Shown here: piece after piece, positions 35,065 to 43,462 of the stretch | Layout of the letters: every line of letters begins with the position of its first letter | Numbering within the stretch: position 1 is the stretch's first letter | NCBI RefSeq assembly: GCF_014137995.1 | Contig: NZ_JACGWV010000003.1 | Location: forward strand, 620,001 to 684,000 | Reading direction: 5' to 3' | Source: Promicromonospora sukumoe | GTDB taxonomy: Bacteria > Actinomycetota > Actinomycetes > Actinomycetales > Cellulomonadaceae | Length of the DNA stretch: 64,000 bases | Notes under the pieces: model-generated | The model's input: only the letters and a program-made list of their open reading frames with translations | Told to the model about the DNA's origin: nothing | Database searches by the model: none | Position numbers and translations under genes: made by a program

Positions 35065-35310
35065 GTGAGCGACACCGAGGTGATCCAGAGCGCTGCGGAG
35101 CGTCCGAGCAAGGGCGGCGGCAACATCTTCGCCCGAATCGCGCTCTTCGTGCGCCAGGTGGTGGCCGAGCTCAAGAAGGTCGTCTCGCCGACGCGCTCCG
35201 AGCTCTTCACGTACACGACCGTCGTGCTCGTCTTCCTGGTCGTCGTCATGATCTTCGTGGTGATCCTGGACTACGCCTTCGGCATGCTCGCGGGCTGGGT
35301 CTTCGGCTGA
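35065..35310 (+). CDS. secE: Preprotein translocase subunit SecE
   Basis: 81 residues from GTG 35065 with AGGAGTGGGG upstream. SecE clamps SecY in the Sec translocon. The conserved amphipathic segment (FVRQVVAELKKVVSPTRSEL) precedes the single membrane helix (TYTTVVLVFLVVVMIFVVIL). Short actinobacterial form with one transmembrane helix. It is followed by nusG after 248 bases. Confidence 0.96.
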   Translation: MSDTEVIQSAAERPSKGGGNIFARIALFVRQVVAELKKVVSPTRSELFTYTTVVLVFLVVVMIFVVILDYAFGMLAGWVFG

Positions 35311-35558
35311 TCCTCCCTCGCGGAGACGGCGGCTGACACAGCCGTCGAGGGGCCCGGTCAAGCGGGTCCGCGCCGGTCCGGGTGCGCCGGACGAGCTCAT
35401 GGGGCACGCTGCGCAGTACTTCGCTGTGATGGTTCTCGCCCGTCGCTGATTGTCCCTTCGCGGTACTTTCGCGCGACAATGGCCGGACACAGCTCGTAGA
35501 AGTACGCACACCCGTGCCGGGCGCAGCCCCGGCGCACGAAGAGAAAGCAGGTTCGTTC

Positions 35559-36374
35559 GTGTCCCAGGACTCTCTGGACCAGACGGAGAACGTCTCGCCG
35601 GCCGACGGCGACGAGACGGCTGTCGACGCGCCCCTGGACGCCGAGAACGCTGACGTGCCTGCGGACGCCGAGACCCCGGCCGAGACCGTCGACGACGAGG
35701 TCGAGGACGACGCCACCGACGAGCGCCCCGCTGACGCCGACGGCGACGTCATCGTGGACGAGGTCGAGGAGTTCAAGCGAACCCTCCGCGGCCAGTTCGG
35801 CGACTGGTACGTCATCCACTCGTACGCCGGTTACGAGAAGCGCGTGAAGACCAACCTCGAGAACCGCATCCAGAGCCTGAACATGGAGGACTACATCTTC
35901 CAGGTCGAGGTTCCGATGGAAGAGGTCGCCGAGATCAAGAACGCGCAGAAGAAGATCGTGAGCCGGGTCCGCATCCCGGGCTACGTCCTCGTGCGCATGG
36001 ACCTGACCGACGAGTCGTGGGGCGCCGTGCGCCACACGCCCGGTGTCACGGGCTTCGTCGGGCACACGCACCAGCCGGTGCCGCTGAGCTTCGACGAGAT
36101 CTACTCGATGCTCGCCCCGTCGATGCTGCCGCAGCCCGCCCAGGTGGGCCAGCAGACCGCCGGTGGCGGCACGATCACCTCCGGTGGCAAGGCTCCGGTC
36201 CACGTCGACTTCGAGGTGGGCGAGTCGGTGACCGTGACCGACGGTCCGTTCGACACGCTGCCCGCCTCGATCTCCGAGATCAACGTCGAGGCCCAGAAGC
36301 TCAAGGTCCTCGTCTCCATCTTCGGCCGGGAGACCCCGGTCGAGCTGGGGTTCAACCAGGTCGCCAAGATCTGA
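35559..36374 (+). CDS. nusG: Transcription termination/antitermination factor NusG
   Basis: 271 residues from GTG 35559. An acidic N-terminal extension of about 75 residues (Asp/Glu/Ala rich) precedes the NGN domain ([20 protein letters not shown] from about residue 82) and the C-terminal KOW domain ([21 protein letters not shown] near 215). NusG binds the RNA polymerase clamp and links transcription with Rho or ribosomes. The extension is common in actinobacterial NusG. The gap to secE (35311-35558) holds short inverted repeats but no clear promoter. Confidence 0.96.
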   Translation: MSQDSLDQTENVSPADGDETAVDAPLDAENADVPADAETPAETVDDEVEDDATDERPADADGDVIVDEVEEFKRTLRGQFGDWYVIHSYAGYEKRVKTNLENRIQSLNMEDYIFQVEVPMEEVAEIKNAQKKIVSRVRIPGYVLVRMDLTDESWGAVRHTPGVTGFVGHTHQPVPLSFDEIYSMLAPSMLPQPAQVGQQTAGGGTITSGGKAPVHVDFEVGESVTVTDGPFDTLPASISEINVEAQKLKVLVSIFGRETPVELGFNQVAKI

Positions 36375-36448
36375 TTCGTCCGTCCCCAGCACTTGCAACC
36401 GGGTCATCGCCCACGGCGTAGGCCCAGTCGACAGAAGGTAGTGAACGC

Positions 36449-36880
36449 ATGCCCCCGAAGAAGAAGGTCTCCGGCCTCATCAAGCTGCAGATCCAGGCCG
36501 GCGCCGCGACGCCGGCTCCGCCGATCGGCCCTGCCCTGGGTCAGCACGGCGTGAACATCATGGAGTTCTGCAAGGCGTACAACGCCGCGACCGAGTCGCA
36601 GCGCGGCAACGTCATCCCGGTCGAGATCACCGTGTACGAGGACCGCTCGTTCACCTTCATCACCAAGACCCCGCCGGCCGCCGAGCTCATCAAGAAGGCC
36701 GCCGGTGTGGCCAAGGGCTCCGCGACGCCGCACACGGTCAAGGTCGCGTCGATCACCAAGGACCAGGTCCGCGAGATCGCCACGACCAAGCTGCCCGACC
36801 TCAACGCGAACGACCTCGACGCCGCGTCGCTGATCATCGCGGGCACCGCCCGCTCCATGGGCATCACCGTTTCCGAGTGA
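36449..36880 (+). CDS. rplK: 50S ribosomal protein L11
   Basis: 143 residues, full length. The N-terminal domain has the Pro-rich [17 protein letters not shown] region where thiostrepton-type antibiotics and the stringent factor contact the GTPase centre. The C-terminal RNA-binding domain is complete ([10 protein letters not shown]). AGAAGG precedes the ATG. Forms one operon with rplA. Confidence 0.98.
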   Translation: MPPKKKVSGLIKLQIQAGAATPAPPIGPALGQHGVNIMEFCKAYNAATESQRGNVIPVEITVYEDRSFTFITKTPPAAELIKKAAGVAKGSATPHTVKVASITKDQVREIATTKLPDLNANDLDAASLIIAGTARSMGITVSE

Positions 36881-36965
36881 TCCCACCCGGGGCACCCGCC
36901 CCGGACCGAAACACCACAGTGGCAGGGCCGACCGGGCCCGCTACGACCACACAAGGAGTGGAAAC

Positions 36966-37682
36966 ATGGCAAAGCGCAGCAAGGCGTACCTCGCCGCCGC
37001 CGAGAAGATCGACAGCGACACGCTGTACGCCCCGCTGGACGCGATCCGTCTGGCCAAGGAGACCGCCACGGTCAAGTACGACGCGACCGTCGAGGTCGCG
37101 TTCCGCCTGAGCGTGGACCCCCGCAAGGCCGACCAGATGGTCCGTGGCACGGTCAACCTGCCGAACGGCACCGGTAAGACCGCCAAGGTCATCGTGTTCG
37201 CCAACGCCGCCAAGGCGGAGGAGGCCCGTGCGGCCGGTGCCGACGAGGTCGGTGGCGACGAGCTCATCGAGAAGGTGGCCGCCGGCTACACCGACTTCGA
37301 CGCGGCCGTGGCCACGCCGGACCTGATGGGCAAGGTCGGTCGTCTCGGTAAGGTGCTCGGTCCCCGTGGCCTCATGCCGAACCCGAAGACCGGCACCGTG
37401 ACCATGGACGTCACCAAGGCCGTGTCCGACATCAAGGGCGGCAAGATCGAGTTCCGTGTCGACAAGCACGCGAACCTGCACTTCATCATCGGCAAGTCCT
37501 CCTTCACGGAGGCCCAGCTGCTGGAGAACTACGCCGCAGCGCTCGACGAGGTCCTGCGCCTCAAGCCGTCGTCGTCGAAGGGTCGCTACATCAGCAAGGC
37601 GACCATGACCACCACGATGGGCCCCGGCATCCCGCTGGACCAGAGCAAGACCACCAAGCTGCTGGAGGAGCTCCCGGCCTGA
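36966..37682 (+). CDS. rplA: 50S ribosomal protein L1
   Basis: 238 residues. The family core [21 protein letters not shown] (in two parts) is present in the middle, and the C-terminal TMTTTMGPG ends domain I. L1 forms the mobile stalk at the E site and in many bacteria represses its own rplKA message. AAGGAG lies seven bases before the ATG. A strong intrinsic terminator follows, separating it from the CHAT cassette. Confidence 0.98.
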   Translation: MAKRSKAYLAAAEKIDSDTLYAPLDAIRLAKETATVKYDATVEVAFRLSVDPRKADQMVRGTVNLPNGTGKTAKVIVFANAAKAEEARAAGADEVGGDELIEKVAAGYTDFDAAVATPDLMGKVGRLGKVLGPRGLMPNPKTGTVTMDVTKAVSDIKGGKIEFRVDKHANLHFIIGKSSFTEAQLLENYAAALDEVLRLKPSSSKGRYISKATMTTTMGPGIPLDQSKTTKLLEELPA

Positions 37683-37704
37683 GCCGAGCCCTTCTGAGCG
37701 CAAG

Positions 37705-37740
37705 AAGACCCGCACCCCTCACGGGGTGCGGGTCTTTTTG
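37705..37740 (+). terminator. Intrinsic terminator of the rplKA operon
   Basis: AAGACCCGCACCCC and GGGGTGCGGGTCTT form a perfect 14-bp stem with loop TCAC, followed by TTTG; the T-run of the right arm gives a classical Rho-independent terminator. Confidence 0.95.
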
Positions 37741-37836
37741 AATTTTCATCAGAAAGATGTATCGAACCCGGTCCGGGCACCTCTTGTCTGATGGGCGGCA
37801 GGAAGCCGACGTGATGCGAGGAGAGGGGAGTGCCTG

Positions 37837-38589
37837 GTGGGCACCATTTTCGACCTCCCCCGATCCGCGAGCTCGGCCGTAGACTCGGTTGGTCCAAGTG
37901 CTCCACGTCCGGTTCGCGACGTGGAAACATCCGCCAGCAGAGAATCCCGTGGTGCAATGACAGGATCAAGGGAGGCCCTGCCCGACGTCGACGGCTCCGG
38001 TCTCACTCTCGGCGATCGTGCAGCGATCGCACTGACCGAGTACCGCGCGGGCAACCACCAGGCGCTCGGCGACCTGGTTCGCGAGGCGACGCCGCTGCTG
38101 TGGCACACGGTCCGCGCACAGGGGGTCGACCGCGACGCCGCGGACGACGTCGTGCAGAGCACCTGGGTCGCGCTGGTGCGCCACGCCGAGTCGATCGCCG
38201 AGCCGAAGGCCGTGCTGAAGTGGCTCCTGGTGACCGCGAAGCGCGCCGCCTGGGAGGCCGTGCGCAAGCACCGTGACGACGAGAAGCGCCGCACCGAGCT
38301 GCCGGACGACAGCCCCGAGCATCCGATGGCTCTCCCTGCGAACGATCCGCCGCCCGATGCCGAGGTCCTGCGCGACGAGCGCGACCGCATCCTGTGGACG
38401 TCGCTCCAGAAACTTCCCGGACGCTGCCAGGAGCTGCTGCGTCTTGTCTCGCTCGCCGACCGGCCGGACTACCGGTACATCTCGGCGGCGATCGGTATGC
38501 CGATGGGCTCCATCGGTTCGACCCGCGGCCGCTGCCTGGCGAAGCTGCGCACCCTCCTCGATGAGCAAGGGGACTTCTCGTGGACCTGA
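37837..38589 (+). CDS. Sigma-70 family (ECF-like) sigma factor of the protease cassette
   Basis: 250 residues from GTG 37837, which has GGAGAGGGGAG upstream; ATG 37957 is an internal alternative. Sigma2 lies at about residues 70-135 (GDLVREATPLLWHTVRAQGV, DAADDVVQSTWVALVRH) and sigma4 at about 190-240 (LPGRCQELLRLVSL, YISAAIGMPMGSIGSTRGRCLAKLR). The first 60 residues are unstructured. It overlaps the next gene by ten bases and has no classical anti-sigma gene beside it. The position at the head of a subtilase and CHAT protease cluster suggests it drives that cluster. Confidence 0.88.
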   Translation: MGTIFDLPRSASSAVDSVGPSAPRPVRDVETSASRESRGAMTGSREALPDVDGSGLTLGDRAAIALTEYRAGNHQALGDLVREATPLLWHTVRAQGVDRDAADDVVQSTWVALVRHAESIAEPKAVLKWLLVTAKRAAWEAVRKHRDDEKRRTELPDDSPEHPMALPANDPPPDAEVLRDERDRILWTSLQKLPGRCQELLRLVSLADRPDYRYISAAIGMPMGSIGSTRGRCLAKLRTLLDEQGDFSWT

Positions 38590-39140
38590 CGCCGGAACCC
38601 AAGAAGAACGACGAGGTCGTGGGGCACCTCTCGTTCGACCCGAAGGGCGCGCTGGACGCCGAGGACGGGGCCGTGCTGACCCGCCTCGCCCGCGCCGTCG
38701 GGGCGGTGGACCCGGTGCCGGAAGGACTCGTCGAGCGGTCGTTGTTCGCGATCACGCTGGCGGGGCTCGAGGCCGAGCTGATGGAGGCCGTCTATCTCGA
38801 CGCGCCGTTCGCGGGCGTCCGGGGGGCCGCCGCGGCGGCCCGGGCCGACGACACCGCGCCCGCCGAGGCGAAGACCATCACCTTCACGCACGACTCGCTG
38901 ACCGTGATGATCACGCTGTCCCCGTCCAGCGGCGGACGGGTCCGCATCGACGGCTGGGCTGCCCCGGCGGCCGGCCTGGACGTGGAGCTGCACCGGCCCG
39001 GCGTCGACATGCTCACCACCGCGTCGGACGAGGACGGCCGGTTCGCCTTCGACGCCGTCGAGCGCGGCCGGGCGAGCCTGGTGGTCCGCAGGACCGACGG
39101 CGGCGGCGGTGCCGTCAGCACGCCCATCATCGAGCTGTGA
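38580..39140 (+). CDS. Protein with carboxypeptidase-regulatory-like domain; possible sigma regulator
   Basis: 186 residues from GTG 38580, inside the end of the sigma gene. The N-terminal part is helical (VLTRLARAVGAVDPVPEGLVERSLFAITLAGLEAELME in two parts). The C-terminal part (residues about 95-180) alternates strands and turns (VRIDGWAAPAAGLDVELHRP, EDGRFAFDAVERG), as in the carboxypeptidase regulatory-like beta-sandwich. No membrane helix or zinc motif. The overlap with the sigma gene means the two are made in fixed ratio, which fits a regulator or partner of the sigma factor; this is inference. It is followed by the subtilase after 101 bases. Confidence 0.65.
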   Translation: MDLTPEPKKNDEVVGHLSFDPKGALDAEDGAVLTRLARAVGAVDPVPEGLVERSLFAITLAGLEAELMEAVYLDAPFAGVRGAAAAARADDTAPAEAKTITFTHDSLTVMITLSPSSGGRVRIDGWAAPAAGLDVELHRPGVDMLTTASDEDGRFAFDAVERGRASLVVRRTDGGGGAVSTPIIEL

Positions 39141-39241
39141 ACCGCTGAACCACCGCACCACCGAACTACCACTGTGTGTGATCTGGCCGAGGGGCGCGGC
39201 GGGATCTGTCGAGCAATCGTCGTCGATGGAGAGGTATTGCT

Positions 39242-40705
39242 GTGACTGAACCCATGCCCGAGGAGCTCCGCGTCCGGGACCACGCCGGAGGCTGGCGGCC
39301 CGTCCGAGAGCTCGATCCGGCCGAGGCCCGCTGCCGCCGTGACGTGCGGCTGGCGCCGACCCGATACGTAGCAGACCGCCTGATCGTGCGGGGCACGCCG
39401 GGGGAGGACGACGGCCTGCTGGAGCTGCTCCGGGAGCGCGCCGCCGACCGCGGTCTGTCGCTGGAGATGGAGGAGCTCACGCCGGCGCCCATGCGGTCGG
39501 ACGTACCGCGCACGGGGGTCGCGCTGCACGTGGCCGCGGGCGGCACCGAGAACGCGGACGTGTGGGACCTGCTGGACGACGTCGCGTCCAGCGCGGGCGC
39601 GGACGACCGCAAGCGGATCGGTCTGGACCACGTGCTGCAGGGTCACCGCAACAAGCCGGGTGTCGGCATCCCGGGGGACCGGGAGCCGTCCCTGCACGTC
39701 GGACCGCAGCCCCGGCGCTCTCTCGGGGCGGGTCCCGTGCCGTGGCTGTCCGCCGACGGCGTGCAGCGGCCGGTCGTCGCCCTGGTCGACACGGGGATCG
39801 GCGCGCACCCCTGGTTCGACGGCTCGCACGTCGTGATCAGGGACGCCCAGGTCGACGGCGGCCCGATCGGCACCTTCACCGAGGAGGAGCCGGCGACGGG
39901 CCACGAGCCGGCCGCCGAGCTGGCCCCCTACCTGGGGCACGGCACGTTCATCGCGGGCCTGGTGCACCAGGTGTGCCCCGATGCCGCGATCCTGCCCGTC
40001 CGCGTCATGTACACCGACGGCGAGGTTCGCGAGTGGGACCTCGTCCGTTCGCTGGAGCGGCTCCTCGAGTACCACCTGCGTGGTGTGGCGGGCGTCCCGG
40101 GGCACACCCCCGTCGACATCGTGGTGCTGGCGCTCGGCTTCCAGCCGGAGCTCCTCGACGACGACTACGAGGGAGTGCTGCGCGGGTCCCTGCGCGACCT
40201 GCGCCGCGCCGGGGTGCTCGTCGTCGCGTCGGCGGGCAACGACGGCGGCGAGCAGCCGGTGTTCCCCGCCGCCTGGGCGCCGCACGTGCAACGGGTCAGC
40301 GGACGGGCGGAGCCGCTGGAGCCTTCAGACCTGCGCGCCGACTACACGCCGTTGCTGGTCGTCACGGCCGCGAACCCGAACGGTACGCTCGCCGACTTCG
40401 CCAACGACGGACCGTGGGTCACCAGCGTGCGGCCGGGGACCAAGGTGCACAGCACCATGCCGGTGACCGCCGACGGGGCGCTGGAGCCGCAGGAGGTGTC
40501 CGCGGGCGGCCGTGAGTCGGTCGACCCGGACGACTTCACCGGCGGGTTCGCGACGTGGAGCGGTACCTCGTTCTCGTCGCCCATCCTGGCGGGCGAGCTG
40601 GCCCAGCACCTGCTGGACGGCCGTGTCACGGAGAGTCCCGCGAATCGGGTTGCCGCGGCGTGGGAGGCTGCACACCAGGCGACGGGACTGCCGATCCCGC
40701 ACTGA
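39242..40705 (+). CDS. S8 family serine peptidase without signal peptide
   Basis: 487 residues from GTG 39242, with GGAGAGG seven bases upstream. The subtilase catalytic triad is complete: Asp183 in VVALVDTGIGAH, His233 in YLGHGTFIAGL, Ser443 in WSGTSFSSPILAGE, with the oxyanion Asn in VVASAGNDGG. About 175 residues precede the catalytic domain and hold no signal peptide or membrane segment, so the enzyme appears cytoplasmic. That N-terminal region could act as an inhibitory propeptide or as a sensor. It lies between the sigma/CRL pair and two CHAT proteins, ten bases before the first. Confidence 0.92.
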   Translation: MTEPMPEELRVRDHAGGWRPVRELDPAEARCRRDVRLAPTRYVADRLIVRGTPGEDDGLLELLRERAADRGLSLEMEELTPAPMRSDVPRTGVALHVAAGGTENADVWDLLDDVASSAGADDRKRIGLDHVLQGHRNKPGVGIPGDREPSLHVGPQPRRSLGAGPVPWLSADGVQRPVVALVDTGIGAHPWFDGSHVVIRDAQVDGGPIGTFTEEEPATGHEPAAELAPYLGHGTFIAGLVHQVCPDAAILPVRVMYTDGEVREWDLVRSLERLLEYHLRGVAGVPGHTPVDIVVLALGFQPELLDDDYEGVLRGSLRDLRRAGVLVVASAGNDGGEQPVFPAAWAPHVQRVSGRAEPLEPSDLRADYTPLLVVTAANPNGTLADFANDGPWVTSVRPGTKVHSTMPVTADGALEPQEVSAGGRESVDPDDFTGGFATWSGTSFSSPILAGELAQHLLDGRVTESPANRVAAAWEAAHQATGLPIPH

Positions 40706-40715
40706 CGACGATGGG

Positions 40716-43331
40716 ATGAGCGTGGAGGCGACCGATCGCCGCGAACCGTGGGCGGGACTGTTCGAGCGGCTGGAGGTCGCTCGTGACCTGCACGCGCGAG
40801 CGAAGTGGTCGGCCGCGGAGTCGGACTTCCGCGTGCTACTGGCGGACCTGCAGGAGCATGACCCCGCCCAGCTCGACCCCCTGGGCAGGGCGCAGTGGGC
40901 CGAGCTCATGGTGCGAAGCTTCCTGGGGCTGTCGAACCCGGTCCACGCCTTGGCCGGGTCCCTCGGGGACGCGCTCGCGCTCTGCGACCGGGCGGCGGCG
41001 GTCGAGCGGAGGGTGCCGGACCCCTCGATGGCGAGCCTCGTGCTCGTCCAGCGAGGGGTCCTGCACTCGCGAGCCGGCCAGCCCAGGCAGGCGCTCTCGA
41101 ACTTCACGCAGGCGCTTCGTGGTCCGGGCCTCGCGGCGCACCGGGACCTCGCCACGACCTTGCTGAACCGCGGGGCCGTCTACAGCGAGCTCGGCGACTT
41201 CGCCGAGGCTCTGAGCGACTACCGGGCGGCCCACGAGCACGCCGCTGCCCTGGGTCACGCCCAGTACATCGCGTTCGCGCTGCACAACATCGGGTACGCC
41301 CGGTACACCCTGGGCAACCTGCCCGGCGCCCTGGAGTCGATGGAGCGGGCCGTCGACGCCGCCCCCGACCAGGATGACGGCATCCCGGAGCTCGGCCGGG
41401 CCGAGGTGCTCTTCGAGAGCGGCCTTCTGGAGGACGCCGAACAACTTCTCGCCATTGCCGCGGAACGCCTCTCCCGCGCGGCGCTTCGGCTGGAGCACGC
41501 CGAGGCCGAGTGGTTCCGGGCCCGCGCACTGATGGGTCTGCGGCGCTTCGACGACGCGCGCACCCAGGCGGCCCAGGCGCGGCGGAGATTCGAGCGCGGC
41601 GGGCAGCGGTCCATGGCCGCGCTCGCCCAGGTCCTCGAGCTCGACTCCCTGCTCTCGGAGACGCTCCTGTCCACGGAGACCCCGTCCCGGGCGGTCGCCC
41701 GCCGTCGTGCGCGAGAGGGCAGGAGCGTCTCCGCGGTGGGCGACGCCGCCGGCCCCACGCTCGGCTACCACCCGGGACATGCGGCCCGGCTGGTCGCCGC
41801 GCGCTGGTCGGTCCTGGCGGGCGATCTCGACGAGGCACGAGACACCCTCGCCGCGCTGCCCCGGGGCATGGCCGGCGCACCGCTGACCATGCGAGTGCAG
41901 CACTACACGGTCCAGGCGGAGCTCGCCTTCGCGACCGACGACCGAGCCAAGGGCCTGCGCGCCGTGCGCGCGGGCCTGGGTCTGCTCGCCGACCACCGCA
42001 GCAGGCTCGGCTCCGTCGAGTCCGTCACGGCCGCCGCCGCGCACGGCGTCGACCTGACGCGGGTCGACGTCGAGGCGGCCGTCCGCACCGGCCGCCCCGC
42101 CGCGCTGTTCGACGCGCTGGAACGCGGTCGCGCCACGTTCGCGGGCACGGGCCGGGTCACCCCGCCCGACGACCCGGAGGCGGCGGCGCTGCTGACCGAG
42201 GCGCGCGGGCTCCTGGTCCGGGCCCGGGAACTCGGCGCGGCCGACGCCAAGGAGCGTGAACGGCTCACCCGCCGTGCGAGCCGCATCCAGGACGAGGTGC
42301 GCGAACGCTCCTGGCGGCACGCCGGCAACGCGGGCGCGGTGCAGCGCCCCGTCACGGTCCGCGAGCTGCGCGGCGTCCTCGCCCAGAGCCGCCGGGACGT
42401 CGTCGTGGCCAACTTCGTGGCCATGGACGGCGTGCTGCGCTGCGTCCGGGTCGACGCCGACGGCGTCACCACCGTGGACATCGGCTCGGCCGACGACGTG
42501 ATCGAGCACGTCCGGCGCCTGAACGCCGACTTCACGATGGCCGCCAACGACCTCATCCCGGCGCCCCTGCGCGCCGCGGCGTCGGCCTCGCTGGCGCGCA
42601 ACCTCAAGGCGCTCGACGCCGTCCTGCTCGCCCCGCTGCACGCCGACGGCGACCTCTACGTCGTCGCGCGCGAACCGCTGCTCAGCGTCCCCTGGGCGGC
42701 TCTCCCGTCCCGCGGCGGCCTGCGCACCTCCGTGAACTCGTACGTGGCCCGCGGTCGCACCCACGCGCGGCCCACGGGGCAGCGCCGGCTGCTCGCCGCG
42801 GCCGGACCGGGCGTCCGGCACGGCACCGACGAGGCGCACGCCGTCGGCCGGCAATGGCCCGGCGCGACAGTGCTGACCGGCAAGGACGCCGTCACCGAGG
42901 AGGTGCGCACGGCCCTCGCCACCCACGACGTCGTCCACCTCGCGACCCACGGCAGGCACGACGCCGACAACCCGCTGTTCGCGAGGATCGAGCTCGCCGA
43001 CGGCCCCCTGTTCGCCCACGAGCTCGACGGCACCCCGCTGCCCGGTTCGGTCGTGGTCCTGTCGTCGTGCGAGGTCGGGGGCTCCTCCCAGGTGCTGGGC
43101 GGAGAGCTCCTGGGCCTGACGTCGGTCCTGCTGCGCCTGGGCGCCCGTGCCGTCATCGCCTCGGTCGCCAAGCTCTCCGACGAGCTCGCCGCCCGCGTCA
43201 TGCCCCGCCTCCACGCGCACCTCCGCGAGACCGACGACCCCGAGGCGGCGCTCGCGGCCGCGCTCCGCGACGTCGCCGAGCCCGTCCCGCTGGTCTGCTT
43301 CAGCTCGGTCGAAGGGCTGACGGCGGGATGA
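40716..43331 (+). CDS. TPR-CHAT protein 1 (caspase-like peptidase)
   Basis: 871 residues from ATG 40716, ten bases after the subtilase stop. The N-terminal 400 residues are TPR-like helical repeats (TLLNRGAVYSELGDFAEALSDY, ALHNIGYARYTLGNLPGALESM in parts). The C-terminal CHAT domain (from about residue 610) carries the dyad His745 in HLATHGRHDAD and Cys785 in VLSSCEVGGSS, so it should be an active clan CD peptidase. CHAT proteins are activated by ligand or partner binding to their repeats, as in the TPR-CHAT subunit of type III-E CRISPR. No signal peptide; cytoplasmic. It is a close paralogue of the next gene. Confidence 0.9.
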   Translation: MSVEATDRREPWAGLFERLEVARDLHARAKWSAAESDFRVLLADLQEHDPAQLDPLGRAQWAELMVRSFLGLSNPVHALAGSLGDALALCDRAAAVERRVPDPSMASLVLVQRGVLHSRAGQPRQALSNFTQALRGPGLAAHRDLATTLLNRGAVYSELGDFAEALSDYRAAHEHAAALGHAQYIAFALHNIGYARYTLGNLPGALESMERAVDAAPDQDDGIPELGRAEVLFESGLLEDAEQLLAIAAERLSRAALRLEHAEAEWFRARALMGLRRFDDARTQAAQARRRFERGGQRSMAALAQVLELDSLLSETLLSTETPSRAVARRRAREGRSVSAVGDAAGPTLGYHPGHAARLVAARWSVLAGDLDEARDTLAALPRGMAGAPLTMRVQHYTVQAELAFATDDRAKGLRAVRAGLGLLADHRSRLGSVESVTAAAAHGVDLTRVDVEAAVRTGRPAALFDALERGRATFAGTGRVTPPDDPEAAALLTEARGLLVRARELGAADAKERERLTRRASRIQDEVRERSWRHAGNAGAVQRPVTVRELRGVLAQSRRDVVVANFVAMDGVLRCVRVDADGVTTVDIGSADDVIEHVRRLNADFTMAANDLIPAPLRAAASASLARNLKALDAVLLAPLHADGDLYVVAREPLLSVPWAALPSRGGLRTSVNSYVARGRTHARPTGQRRLLAAAGPGVRHGTDEAHAVGRQWPGATVLTGKDAVTEEVRTALATHDVVHLATHGRHDADNPLFARIELADGPLFAHELDGTPLPGSVVVLSSCEVGGSSQVLGGELLGLTSVLLRLGARAVIASVAKLSDELAARVMPRLHAHLRETDDPEAALAAALRDVAEPVPLVCFSSVEGLTAG

Positions 43332-43462
43332 TCCCGGGCGCCGCGTCGCGCCCGAACCCCTGACCTGCGCCGTCGCGCCGGGCGATGACAGGGCGCCCCG
43401 CACCCCGCTATCGTGGCCCGCCCGGCGCCCCGTGGGGCCCGGTGAGGCGAGGGGGCGCGGGT

